64,000 nucleotides of DNA from Arachnopeziza araneosa (lineage: Eukaryota; Ascomycota; Leotiomycetes; Helotiales; Arachnopezizaceae). Made by a program: the position numbers and the translations under genes. Of the stretch, positions 43,306-54,831 are shown in pieces. Position 1 is the first letter of the stretch, and the number at the start of each line of letters is the position of its first letter. Below the pieces are notes generated by a model. That model ran no database searches. It saw nothing but the letters and a program-made list of their open reading frames with translations, and had not been told where the DNA came from. The stretch spans positions 62,001 through 126,000 of the forward strand of contig QYAI01000084.1 of the NCBI GenBank assembly GCA_003988855.1, given 5' to 3'.

Positions 43306-46300
43306 ATGAACAGTTCTATCGAAGACCAAGGTAGGAGCGACAACATTCACCAATTTAACAACAACTCTATTTCTTCATCTCCGACCACTGTTAATGTCAA
43401 CGAGGCAACCTTTCTTCAGGGTAGACTACGAGGGCCTGAGGGAATTCTTGATACTACACACTCGGAAATTGTACTTGCAACAAACAATTTACGGACCAAT
43501 TCATTATATCATAATGAAATTCAAAATCAGCAGTCGCTGTTTCCTCCAGCAAGCTTCAACTCGACCGAAAATGGTCCAATAGGCATATCCCCCCACGCAT
43601 ACGATGACAGGTATTTTCCTTCTGTCTACCCGTCTGTTTATTACTGGCCATACAATTCTAGTACGGTTGAGTATCAGGACCCAGGAGATGAGCATTTGGT
43701 ATGAAACCTACGTTATACAAGGATTGGATGAAGTTAACATTTTAAGATCGACCAAGAAGATCAGCCACTCAAAAACATAAGCCAAAGTAGTCAGGAAATC
43801 CGCCACGGTTCCGAGAGAGGCAACAGAAATAGACCCAGATGTTTTCTGTGCAATACAAGCTTCTGTAGACCTGCGGAATTGAAACGACACCAGCGGGACA
43901 AGCATGATAATGGCGGTCATCTCTGTGGGGACTGTCAGAATGAGGGGGTGAACGGTGGCAAAGCGCTGAGGCGAGATCACTTCCTCAAACACCTTCGTCT
44001 AAAACATGGCTTTTCAGAACCGATAAAGTCCTTTCCAACTTGTTCGTTCGCTTCTTGCCAACCAGAAAACCAGCATCAGGAGCTGTGCTTTACAACAGAG
44101 CATAGCTTGAATGTTCACTTACAGACTGTACACAGGATATCTTACCAGCGTTCGTCTTCCCTCCTATATTCTGTGCATTGAATAATCTTGGGCATACTGA
44201 TAGTAAGATAGGCTCTGGATTTCTTTCAGGAGAGCAACTCTCATCTTCAAATAGTCCAGTAGGAAACTCTAGTCGGATTTTTAATGGCAAACGTTCTTGG
44301 CAGGAGGCTCAAGACTTGGATCAGGACGTTAAACGACTAAGGTAAAGTACTCCCTTAATATTGCAAACAGAGAAATATGTACTTATCAATTTTCAGATCA
44401 TCCACTCCTATATCAGATTTGAATCTGGATAATGAGACCTTCGCAAACTTAGAAAGCATTATCTCTCGTACTCTCGCTCAAGACAATGTAGCAATTGCAT
44501 ATGGAACACCAGAATCTGGGTCTGATGAAGATGTTACATACTACATAGAAAATGTGAGCGCGTATGATTTTATTAGAGCTAAGCCGAGTTAGTACTCCCC
44601 CTTCTGAATGCACTGGTACCTCTAACCCGGCAAGGATGGAATCAAATTTCGGAGATGTTTAGTTCCAAATGCTGGGTTCCCGGGAGTCCTTTCATTTCGT
44701 ACGAGGCGCCCAAGAATCGTATCAAATTGTGCGTGCGGCCACCATTTGGCGGAGATATTAAAGCCAATGTTACTCGCCATCTGGAAGCTGCTCAGTGCTC
44801 AAAGGATCCGGTGCTACTTGGAAATATGCGAGAAAACCGGCTTACTTCTGGCGAAAAAACCGACAAAAGCCTCCGTCCTCCGATTAGCACAGGAATGAGA
44901 GCAAGTGACTCTACTAAAGTGTTTCCGATCAGGAGAAAAGAAGATAGTCTTGCTGTTGATTTGTGGAATAAATGCATCATCCCAGCTTTACCTGACATCC
45001 TCGACGAGCCTATGAAAACTGGCTATACGGCCTGTTTAGTTCGGAAAGGCACCACGACTGAATCAGCGACCCTAACCATCCGCATTGAAAGTCCTCAATT
45101 ACCAGGCAAATCCACTAAAAAAATCGTTTTAGCCAAGATTAACGCAGCATGTAGACCATCTTTGCAGACTGCAAAGATCCGGGTCCAATTTTGCACGGGC
45201 TCGATTGTCTATCTCTCTGGTGAGGTGGAGGAGGATGAAGAAAATTGTGGGGAGAACTGCGACCGTCCGCTTTCACTTCCTATACATAACACGTACTGGG
45301 AACATGCCGGTATGGGAGCATCGATTGGGCTGCTTTGCACAAATACAGAGTTTGCAACATTGGGCTGCTATTTAAACGTTGATGGAGAAAGATTTATCCT
45401 TACCGTTGACCATTTCATTAAAAAGTCATATGAGAGTCTCCACGAAGACCGCGAGGGAGATCGAAAAACCCTGGTCTCGCCTGCTATTGCCAAGGTAAAG
45501 AGCATAAGGACCTTTCTCGAAGAATCTATTTCAGCATGGAATGCCAATTTGCAGGCCAAGCTTGGTAACAATCCTATCGAACCAGCAGACCTAGACACCC
45601 CTTCATTCCAACCTGTCTTGGAGCTATTCAGCCAGATACAGCAAGCTAAGATCTCGCTTACAGAGCATCAAAAGAAGGATATTGAATACAAAATTGGCTC
45701 ACTCTCCTATCGGTGCGAGTCTGGAAGTGTAGCCCCATTGAGCCGATCTCACAGTGCCGTAAAGCAAGCTCCCGAAAATTCTAATGGCATTGAACTTGGA
45801 GTTCGGCTTGACTGGGCTATGTTTGCCGTGGATCCGGCTTCTTCTCGCAAAGGAAGGAACAGGTATCGTCAGAACCGTCATGAAAATGGAGCTACAGACT
45901 TCTTCTCCGACCAAGCACGCATCGGTGAAGGGAAGGGCGAGATCTGCCGTCGAACTTGTATTGTAGAAGGGAATGAACAAGTACGTTTTGTTGGTGGTCA
46001 CAATGGGTCGCTTGAAGGTCAGGTCAACGGAACGCTTCAAGTTGTTCGATTCGAGGAACGCACAACTCTAGAGCATCATATTGTCATGTGCTCTGATCAC
46101 GACAGACCGCCGATAGAGCATGCCGGTGCTTCTGGAACTATGGTGGTTAAGGTCTCAGATAACGAAATACTTGGCATGGTCTGGGCATGTAATGAGGATA
46201 GCGGACAGCCTGTCTTCACGCCGATTTGCACCATACTTGAAGATATTGGCAAGGTTATAGGGAATCAGAACGTCAATTTGGATCAGTATCCAGAACCTGA

Positions 46301-46934
46301 GATACCTTCAATGGCCGTTGCAGGAGCAACAGCAAGCAATGTCATACTTATTTCAGGAAGCGAACTGAACGCTCCAAAGCTAGCACCTCTCAGGCACTCA
46401 GACCTCCCAAAACCTGTCCTGAACTTCGACGACAAAGCAAGTCTATTCAAGGATTTAAAAACGAGGTTTGCCTTTCGTCCTAGGGATCGCAGCGGAAGCG
46501 ATACCACACTTGAAAGCAACGCAATGGATCAGTCCCAATCGCCAGTGCCTGATCTAACTACATCTCGAACTTCATCACCAGGGTCTCTTCCAGCCACCCC
46601 AGTTATGAAATCGATCGAGGTCAAACCCCCTACGGATTATGTAAGAGGCGATCTTCCAAGCATCGAGGAAGAAACTGAGAGGTCGCTGGTCATAAATGAC
46701 GGGGACGATGATGCCATTCAAATAGAGGATTTGGAGACGCTGGCCGGGAACGATTTGACCACTGAAAGTAGGCTTTCGATCCAGTTTCTTCTTAGCGGAG
46801 GGCAGCATAAGTCGTTGGGGAATTTGTTTTCTCCTACGCCCAGTCGTCGTTGGAACACTTGGCCGAATGACACTAAGCGTTTCGATAATGAATCTACCGA
46901 GGAATCTGGTCGGCTGGAAGTTATGGCACAATGA
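43306..46934 (+). CDS. C2H2 zinc-finger protein fused to a trypsin-like protease-like domain
   Basis: Five exons (43306-43698, 43747-44149, 44230-44341, 44397-44587, 44635-46934) sum to 3399 nt and encode about 1132 residues. Exon 2's end is the least certain junction. An Asn/Ser-rich start is followed at residues about 155-265 by a classic finger (CFLCNTSFCRPAELKRHQRD, then KH) and two looser ones (LCGDC...HFLKHLRLKH; CSFASC...HSLNVHLQTVH). From about residue 590 a chymotrypsin/trypsin-like fold is suggested by three motifs in the right order: a His in RFILTVDHFI (about 626), an Asp in VRLDWAMFAVD (about 759) and a Ser in EHAGASGTMVV (about 866). After the Ser, ILGMVWA resembles the last strands. 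The C-terminal 200 residues are Ser/Pro/acidic and disordered. The frame is intact over 2.3 kb. Proteins of this kind are uncharacterised; a regulatory or conflict role is only a guess from context. Confidence 0.75.
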
Positions 46935-47048
46935 GGGGTGCGATCCTTTTACTTTGAGTTTTGATATTGTTAGTTTCCTGAAGGTTATGGCTCAGTGAGG
47001 GGGGGGCGATTTTTTGACTTTGAGTTTTGATATTGTTAACTTCCTCAT
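46916..47048 (+). repeat. Tandem duplication spanning the stop codon
   Basis: Two adjacent copies of about 66 bp share GTTATGGC(A/T)CA, a G-run and TTTGAGTTTTGATATTGTTA. The first copy contains the gene's stop codon (46932-46934) and the second lies in the 3' flank. Confidence 0.8.
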
Positions 47049-47427
47049 CATGTTTTTGCTTTTCTCTTGATAAATTCAATTTGTTCTGCATCTGATTTGA
47101 GTTAAATCTTGTTAGCTGCTATCGTATCCTTCCCTACCCTACTAAGTATTGGTTTAAGAAAATAAAGTCAGTTCTTGCACGTTGTGACTCGCTCATTTAA
47201 AACAACACTCTCATCGAATACAAGTTTAGCCTTTCTAAAAAATTACATAAAGTTCATGGCTATTTACTAACATAATATTAAAGAATAACGATGGTACTAT
47301 CAATAAGGCCAAGTGTAAACAAAAATCAAACTGACCGTGATTCTGAGGCCTTGAAATACTACTAGATTAATTTACATAAGGCTCTTGAACTAGCAGTTAC
47401 TTGCTCTTTTCTTGGAATTATGGAGAT
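47049..47427. other. Intergenic, AT-rich
   Basis: About 380 bp between two convergent 3' ends. It probably contains the 3' UTRs. Nothing else is seen. Confidence 0.5.
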
Positions 47428-49234
47428 TTAATTAAGAACGGCGCTCCTCCGAGCACGGTTTGCAAAGACCAATGGGCACCCATCCTATGTTGAGTATTAG
47501 CAAAAGCATGAGCCGAAAAGAAACATCAGAAGGCTGTTTGAGTAGTACTTGCCATGGGGAAAAGTGTCGCAAAAACTCTTATCTCCTCCGACTTCTCCGT
47601 AGCATAATGTTGCCAATTAAGCTCGAGTGCTGCCTTGCCAATCATACCCGCCATCGAGAGTGGTACATACCGCCTCGCCAGGCAATCATGTGGCCCTGCA
47701 CCGAAGACGAGCCAATTCTTGGTTTTGGACTCGGCATCTCCCGTGATCCAGCGATCGGGATCGAAGACATCGGGATTGGGGTAGACATCGGGGTTGTGGA
47801 GCGCTGGATAGCAGGATGGGATGATCATGGAGCCTTTAGGGACGGTGTAGTTTGGCGTGACGGGGAAGTTCTTGGTTGCTAGGTAGGGAACGAATATAAC
47901 GGGTGGTCGGTGGCGGAGGAGTTCTTTGATGACTGCGTTGGTGTAGGTGAGTGATTCTAACATGGGAAGATCGAATGGTTTGCTTCCATCACCACCCCGC
48001 GCCGCTAAATTCTCTTCTCGCAATCGGTCGAGTACATCGGGTCGCTGGGCAAGGATTTGGAATAGCCATGTTGTAGCACTACTGGACGCATCTTGAGATG
48101 CAAAGAGGAAGGTGAATAATGTCTCTCCGATCTCTTCATTCGTGAACTCCCGGATCAGGTTTGATGGCTTCTCCACATTTGGGTCCCCTGCTGCTATTCT
48201 CTCTCGGTATCGCTTAGATTCCATCATATGTGATACCCACTGGTCTACGATACAAGTAGGCGTTGCGCCGGTCGCCATATTTGCCTTGCATGCAGCCGCA
48301 CATTTTGCAAACTCAACATGAATAGCATCGGCCACTCGCTTCCCTATCCAGGGCTTGGTGAACGGGATGTAAATTGAAAAGGGAACGTTGACTAATTCAA
48401 GAGCAGCAGTGGCAAGGTAGAAGTCATCGGCGATTTTCTTGACTGCATCTTGAGATATATAATCACCAAAGAATGTGCGGCACGAAAGCGCACAGTTGAT
48501 CTCACGGAACATGGTCATGAACGCCATTGGCCGTCCCTGATTCGCCTCGCTCGCGGCAACAAACTTGTCAAAGTAGTCGGCCAATACTTTTTCTTGGACT
48601 GGGAGGTAGCTAGCCATAGCCTTGTTGGTGAAGAGTGGAGTCAATCCTCTCCGATATTCAGCGTGTACTTTTCCCTGCAGAAAAACCCAGGCTTTATGAC
48701 CGATGATATCTTTTGCGAGCGGTACTATGCACGGTTCAGCATAGGAGGGAGACTTGAAAACCTTGTGAGCTATATCTCGATCAGATGCTAGGACGACGAA
48801 TCTGGAGTGTAAAGCGTGAGTCAGCAGTGGGTCGTTGAGATGGGGTGAAATGAATATGGACGAGAGCATACTTGTGAAAGACAGACACGCAACACAGTGG
48901 TCCACTTGCCCACTGTGTAAGATAGGCTTCGAACTTTGGATGCAGTGCTTGAATGAAGGGTCCCATAAGTGGAATTTTGAGAGGAGGTCCAGCAATAGAC
49001 CCTTTTCGTTTGATGTACATTACTGGGGCGGTGTCAGTTGGATGAAGCTGAATGTTTCTAGCACCAACCTTGGTCATAGACTACCACTACGAGCAAAAAA
49101 ATCACAAAATATTGCCAGGTGGACCATTTTACGAAAAGTATCAGTAGATTGGCTTGTAATTGAGAAGTGCCGTAAGGCCATGTCCGAGCTAACTCCGGCT
49201 GAGCGGAAGTGGTGTTGAAGAGTTCGCCAGCCAT
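47428..49234 (-). CDS. ERG5: Cytochrome P450 CYP61, sterol C-22 desaturase
   Basis: Four exons, 49234-49069, 49022-48872, 48801-47553 and 47484-47428, encode 540 residues. An N-terminal membrane helix (WQYFVIFLLVVVVYDQ) anchors it in the ER. Then come KGSIAGPPLKIPLMGPF, the I-helix FASQDASSSATTWLF, the ExxR motif IKELLRHRPP, FDPDRW and the heme loop FGAGPHDCLARRY with its Cys ligand. These match ERG5, which introduces the C22-C23 double bond late in ergosterol synthesis. The last intron (47485-47552) is a GC-AG intron: ATG|GCAAGT...ACATAG|GATGGG, restoring the usual FPMDGCPLVF ending. Reading through it would give a false C-terminus ending ASTTQTAF. The gene looks intact and typical in length. 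It is divergent from the Zn2Cys6 gene at 49503. Confidence 0.95.
47485..47552 (-). other. GC-AG intron in ERG5
   Basis: Donor G|GCAAGT, branch-like TGCTAATAC, acceptor CATAG; 68 nt. Only this splice restores the conserved C-terminal FPMDGCPLVF of CYP61. Confidence 0.85.
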
Positions 49235-49502
49235 AATGAAGTTATGGTAGAGCAGAGTTCACCGAGTTTTGGCCAAAGAAAACAAAGTACTTCATCCTCC
49301 TTTATACGTTCATTTTAGGAGTTGTGGTTGGATGCTTGGTGTGTATAGATTGCCGAATTAGGACTAGACTCCGAAGTTCCAGATGTCGGGGTCTAGTCCT
49401 CTTTCGGTCATTATGGTACGATACCTCTTCCAAGATTCTGAAGTGAGAATTCCTTTCTATTGCCACTACTTCTTCTTTAGTGACTCAATTGACTTCTTCA
49501 AG

Positions 49503-50819
49503 ATGTCACAAACTCTTCGTCGGTCCTGCGCTGCATGCGCTAAATCGAAGCACAGTTGTGATCTCCGCATACCGCGGTGTACCCGTTGCATCAAGCGAAA
49601 TATCAAGTGTTTCTATGCTAATGAACCCCTGAGAAGGTCTCCAGCTGTTCCTAGCCAAGAAAATAGGAGACCAATAAGAATTCCGGATGAGTCCGGCACT
49701 TTATCTTGCTACAGATTTGGGTCTCTCGACCCTTTCGATTCATACCCGCAGACGAGACTTCCTCGGGAACGGGTTCAACGTCTCATATATAGCTGTATGC
49801 ATAGCTCCATTGCAGTCATCGATTTAGTATCGCTTACACATCCCAGTCCTTCACAAAATCGCTTTCGAATACTACCCTCTTGACCTGAACGCAACCTCAA
49901 ATCCTTTTCTCATCTCTTGGTGGCCACTTGCTCTTGGCGACCCAGCCCTCTTTTGGTAAGGGCAACATAAAAGTTAGCCAACTGCATGTTGAAGGAGTAA
50001 AAACACTGGTCAATATGAGAGGGGGTATCAATGCAGTAAGACAAACGAGTCCACTTACTGCGAGAATGGTCAGCTGGTAAGTTATTCAAGTCAATTACAG
50101 GATAAAGTTCATGGTTCTCAAGGGTGTCAATGCTCATCATGGGTCAGCCTCAATTCGAGACCCAAGACGATGTCGGTATTGGTGATGGCATACCTCCCAT
50201 TCCAGAATGGCAACTGGATCTAAGCACAATTCAAGATGATTTATACGACATCAATGAGATGAAAATCAACGACGAAGTCAGAAATGTCTACATACGTCTC
50301 CGTAATGTCTTCCAAAGAGCACATCAGGTACCTCTCCCAGGCACACGTCTGCATGATCTCACGTGTTTTATTATCCATCGACTTCTACTCTTAGCTCCAA
50401 GTTCAAATACAGGGGATTGCCAGTCCTCAACAATCACCGAATGCATTCGCTACGCAATCATACTCTACATGTTCATCATCCAAGGGCCAACCTATTACTC
50501 TCATGCAGTAATATTGAACACAATGATTACACGGTTCAAAGAAAATCTCAAACAACTTCAATCGTCGACTCGTTTGCATGATTCGCTTGATATCTGGTTC
50601 CTTGCGGTTGGAATGGTGGCCTCGTCTGGCACGGTCCATTACGAGTGGTTTTTGGAGAGGGCATCGGATGTGGCTGCTTCCCTAAAGTTGGGTAGTTGGA
50701 ATGAAGCTCTGGTACTTATCAAGACTGTTTTATGGTTCGAGACATTGCAAATTGACGGTGTTTTTAGGCCTCATTGGAATGCTGTTTTTAGTGCCAACCA
50801 AAAGGAGCCCCAGAAATGA
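49503..50819 (+). pseudogene. Zn2Cys6 transcription factor with an apparent internal deletion
   Basis: The ATG at 49503 gives MSQTLRRSCAACAKSKHSCD then LRIPRCTRCIKRNIKCF, a zinc cluster C-x2-C-x6-C-x5-C-x2-C-x6-C, followed by SLDPFDSYPQTRLPRERVQR. A 52-nt intron (49795-49846) joins RLIYS to FLHKIAFEYYPLDL. After WPLALGDPALF (near 49952) the frame jumps at once to GKGNIKVSQLHVEGVKTLV. In relatives I recall, about 60 residues separate these motifs, so a deletion with frameshift is likely. A 44-nt intron (50079-50122) then joins TARMVSW to VSMLIMGQPQFE. The Fungal_trans_2-like helical domain continues to the stop (SECIRYAIILYMFIIQG-like, YEWFLERASDVAASLKLG). If the deletion is real the gene is dead. 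If it is an assembly error it is a normal regulator. Confidence 0.65.
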
Positions 50820-51630
50820 TGGTTTGTGTCTTGCCAGAGGGCGCTCCAAGATAAGCTGATGATATAATACCGTGTTTAATACATTATATATAGCGTACAT
50901 GTGTACCTTGGAGTGTCTTCTAATAACCATCAAGCCACCTGTTTTCCATTTTCAATAAATTTCACCCTCCCTAGAGGACCAAAATGCTTGATATTGCACC
51001 ACGGCCGAAATGAGGCTCTCCCAACGCAACGTACGCACACCCAGAAGCAGCTGGATGAAAGTACCTGGAAATTTGCCGCGTATATAGTGTAAACTGCAAG
51101 GGATATAAAAGCACCGGAATAACTTCCCAGCGGCACGTCGTAAACCGGCAGGAGTTTTCCCGCGGAATGAGCAAGGCGAGCTATTCTCGAATATCGTGTT
51201 GCAGATAGGTCACGGTCACGTTCTGGAAGAATTTAGTGAACCGTTCTTCGTCATGGACCGCCAACCGAGATGGGTATCGGGAGGGTATCACCGGCGGTCT
51301 CCAATGCTAGCCGAACATGAATTAGAAGCGATCTACGCCTGGACTCCCATTTGTTTTGCCTAAAGGAGTGTATACATCTCGCTGTATGGGAAAGTGCGGC
51401 GGTGGGGGCGGGGGCGGGGTCGTTGCTGTAGGTAGATCATCTCGGTTGCCTCGATTCCCTGCTCCAAACCATGTCCGCTGCCTGCACGCTGAACACATGT
51501 GGATATACTTCCTCTCGCTTGTCTGCTCTGGACGTGACATGACGGCTCTTATATATAGAAGCGATGGCGGATCCAGAGGCGACCGTGGTTGATCGATGGT
51601 GTTTATGTGAGCATCAATCACTTCGAGATC
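50820..51630. promoter_or_regulatory. Upstream region of the GH3 gene
   Basis: About 810 bp. Near 51400 lies a G-rich run (GGCGGTGGGGGCGGGGGCGG), and a TATATATAG lies at 51550-51560, about 75 bp before the start codon at 51631, suggesting the core promoter. The small open frames are not supported. Confidence 0.4.
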
Positions 51631-54132
51631 ATGAAGTTTTCCTCGACGTTGGTCGTTGCCATCGCTAGCACAAGCAGCCACGCTACTTCAATTCCCATCT
51701 ACAAGAACCCCAAGGCGAGCGTCGAGGACCGAGTCAGCGATCTCCTCTCGCGCATGACCATCGCAGACAAGACAGCACAATTGATCCAAGGCGACATCTC
51801 CAACTGGATAAACACCACCGACAATGCATTCAACGCGAGCGGTTTGGCATGGAACATGGCCACCCGCGCCGGCCAGTTCTACGTGGGCTACCCTGTGGAC
51901 CAACAATGGATCTCAGAGGGTGTGAAGAGAGCACAGGATTACCTGGTGCACAATTCTACCTTGGGTATTCCGGCTTTGGTCCAGAGTGAAGGCATTCACG
52001 GGTTCTTGATTGGGAATGCAACTATCTTTAACTCTCCCATCGCTTATGCTTGTTCTTGGAATCCTGCACTGGTTGAGAAGATGGGAGCGGCTATAGCTCA
52101 AGAAGCGCTTGCTCTTGGAGTCAATCAGCTCTTTGGCCCATTGGGAGATCTGGCTCGAGAATTGAGGTACGGAAGAGTTGAAGAGACGTTTGGAGAAGAT
52201 GCCTTTTTGGCTGGAGAGATTGGATATGGTTATATCACAGGTACGCTTCTTTGCCATTGATGCATTCCTGATGGTAAAGTTTTCAATAGGTCTACAAGGT
52301 GGAAATGTGAGTGCTACAGTCAAGCATTTTGCAGCATACGCATCTCCAGAACAGGGTCTCAATACCGGACCCGTGCATGGTGGCGAGCGAGAACTTCGCA
52401 CCACCTATCTTCCCTCGTACAAGCGTCAGATCATCGATGCGGGAGCGTACTCAATCATGTCAGCATACTCCTCCTACGATGGAGTTCCTCTCATTGCCAG
52501 CCACCACATCCTCACCGACATTCTTCGCGGAGAATGGGGTTACGAATACTGGGTGACCAGCGATGCCGGTGCTACGGATAGGTTGTGCGATGCATTCAAC
52601 ATGTGCCTGTCTAAACCGATCGATAAAGAGGCCGTGACCATGTACGCTCTCCCTGCTGGAAACGACGTCGAGATGGGAGGCGGCTCCTACAACTTCGCGA
52701 GCATTCCAGACCTGGTGGAATCGGGCAAGTTGGATATCAGCGTCGTGAATACGGCCGTCTCCCGCATCCTGCGTGCCAAATTCAAAATGGGACTCTTCGA
52801 GAATCCGTACCTGGGAGCAGCTGCCAATAAAACAGCCTCTTTGATACATACCCCAGAGAACATCGCCCTCGCTCGTGAGTTGGACGGAGAATCGATTGTC
52901 TTGCTCGAAAATCATGATAATGTCCTTCCCCTTTCCAAGACCGCGAAGATTGCTGTCATTGGTCCAATGGCTCACGGGTTTATGAATGTAGGTTGGTAGA
53001 TCTTGTATTAGAATCAAACTAATGGGCAATAGTACGGAGACTATGTTGTAAACGGGAGCTACTTACGTGGTGTCACACCACTTGATGGTATTACCGCTGC
53101 TAGTAAAGGAGGTTTGTTGCTCTCAGCCATCAGATGTAAATCTACTCATCACTCTCAGTTGTCACCTACGCTCAAGGTTGTGAGCGATGGTCGAATGACC
53201 AGTCTGGTTTTGCAGAAGCCGTCTCTGCCGCTTCTGCGGCCGATGTAGCTGTGGTTGTCGTTGGGACGTGGTCGGTAAGTAAATCATGATCCATACGTGA
53301 CGGTACTGATGTAAATCTCCAGCGCGATCAAAACCAACTTTGGGAAGGCTTAAATGCCACTACTGGGGAACACGTCGATGTCGCATCTCTGAATCTGGTC
53401 GGAGCCATGCCTCACCTGGTCCAAGCCATCATCAACACGGGAAAGCCAACTGTGGTCGTCTTCTCCTCGGGGAAACCCATCACCGAAGCCTGGATATCAT
53501 CCAACGCATCCGCGCTCGTGCAGCAATTCTACCCCTCGGAACAAGGCGGCAACGCCCTCGCTGACGTTCTTTTTGGCGACGTGAACCCCAGCGGCAAGCT
53601 CTCCGTCGGCTTCCCCTACGACGTCGGCACCACCCCCATCTACTACGACTACCTCAACTCGGGCCGCAGCGTCTCCCCGGGGATGGCCTACCCCAACGGC
53701 ACCCTCTCCTTCGGCCACCAGTACGTGCTCAACACGCCCGTTCCGCTCTACGAGTTCGGCTACGGGAGATCCTACTCCACCTTCACCTACTCGGGGCTGA
53801 CGCTCTCCGCGACCCACGTCTCCGCCACGGACACCATCACCGTCAGCGTGGCCGTGACGAACGCGAGCCCGCGCGACGGCACCGAGGTCGTGCAGGTCTA
53901 CGTGCAGGATCTGCTCACCAGCGTCGTCGTGCCGAATCAGCTGCTCAAGGGTTTTGCCAAGGTGGCCATCAAAGCGGGCAGCACGGCCACGGTGCACATC
54001 CCCATCACGGTCGGGGATCTGGGGCTCTGGGATATCAATATGCGGTACGTGGTGGAGCCCGGAGAGTTTCGGGTCCTGGTCGGGAGTTCGAGCGCCGATC
54101 TGAGGGGGAATGATACGTTTAATGTTGTTTAG
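51631..54132 (+). CDS. Secreted glycoside hydrolase family 3 (beta-glucosidase/beta-xylosidase type)
   Basis: Five exons (51631-52240, 52290-52987, 53033-53111, 53159-53274, 53323-54132) encode 770 residues. A short signal peptide (MKFSSTLVVAIASTSSHA) precedes VEDRVSDLLSRMTIADKTAQ. GH3 landmarks follow in order: VQSEGIHG, GRVEETFGEDAFLAGE, ATVKHFAAY, the nucleophile Asp in YWVTSDAGATD, then the second alpha/beta domain (ESIVLLENHDNVLPL, VVVGTWSRDQNQLW, VQQFYPSEQGGNALADVLFG, GKLSVGFPYDVG) and a C-terminal FnIII-like domain (YEFGYGRSYSTFTY, VPNQLLKGFAKV). It should release beta-linked glucose or xylose outside the cell. Several NxS/T sites fit secretion. It is convergent with a GH31 gene, and its last exon is much more GC-rich than exon 1. 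Confidence 0.93.
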
Positions 54133-54831
54133 GAGGGACTGACTTGTGATTGTGGTTGCATGAGCGGCCAAAATGTGGAGCTGGATAGCTAAAAGTATCT
54201 TGGATAATGGATAGTACTAAGATGATATTGTGTAGGTGAATGGCTAAAAGTATTTTAGATGATGAATAGTATGCAGATGATATTGTGTAGGTGAATGGCT
54301 AAAAGTATTTTAGATGATGNNNNNNNNNNNNNNNNNNNNNNNNNNNNNNNNNNNNNNNNNNNNNNNNNNNNNCAGATGATATTGTGTAGGTGAATGGCTA
54401 AAAGTATTTTAGATGATGAATAGTATGCAGATGATATTGTGTAGGTGAATGGCTAAAAGTATTTTAGATNATGAATAGTATGCAGATGAAACTTGTCTTT
54501 TTGGTGTTGAATTTTAGGGAGGGAGGTTCAGTTAGTGACGGTGAAAAATGCAGGTTGTAAATGTGCTAAGCGACATTGTGAAAAGGAGAGGGTCTCTTCA
54601 AAACGAGAAACATTTCTAGACCCGTGAACATATGGAATGACATCCAATGATCAGATCCCACATCTCTCAGCTGATGACACATCCAATAATCAGATTTCAC
54701 AACATGTCTTGGTTGGCATTATATCTCACAGGAACCGTGGTGCAAATGCAGAGAGCAGCACCAAGACGTGACGGACAATCTATATCTATTAACTCCATCA
54801 ACTCTATCAACTCCATCACCATGCACCCATC
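54133..54831. other. Spacer between convergent GH3 and GH31 genes, with minisatellite and gap
   Basis: Contains a 55-bp tandem repeat broken by a run of N. Further right there is a smaller (TCAACTCTA)-like run near 54785-54820, just after which the GH31 gene ends. Confidence 0.7.
54176..54487 (+). repeat. 55-bp minisatellite with assembly gap
   Basis: Units containing GGTGAATGGCTAAAAGTATT recur at a 55-bp period (54232, 54287, then 54386 and 54441 after the gap). The N run at 54320-54372 and a single N at 54470 show that the copy number was not resolved. Spacing across the gap is not a multiple of 55, so the gap length is nominal. Confidence 0.9.

Noticed and set aside
44655..46934. Separate gene starting at the Met near 44655
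   Set aside because: A 47-nt intron with a CTCTAAC branch point joins the upstream zinc-finger exons in frame, so one gene is the better model.
47485..47552. ERG5 ending in ASTTQTAF
   Set aside because: This is read-through of a GC-AG intron. The spliced form restores the conserved family C-terminus.
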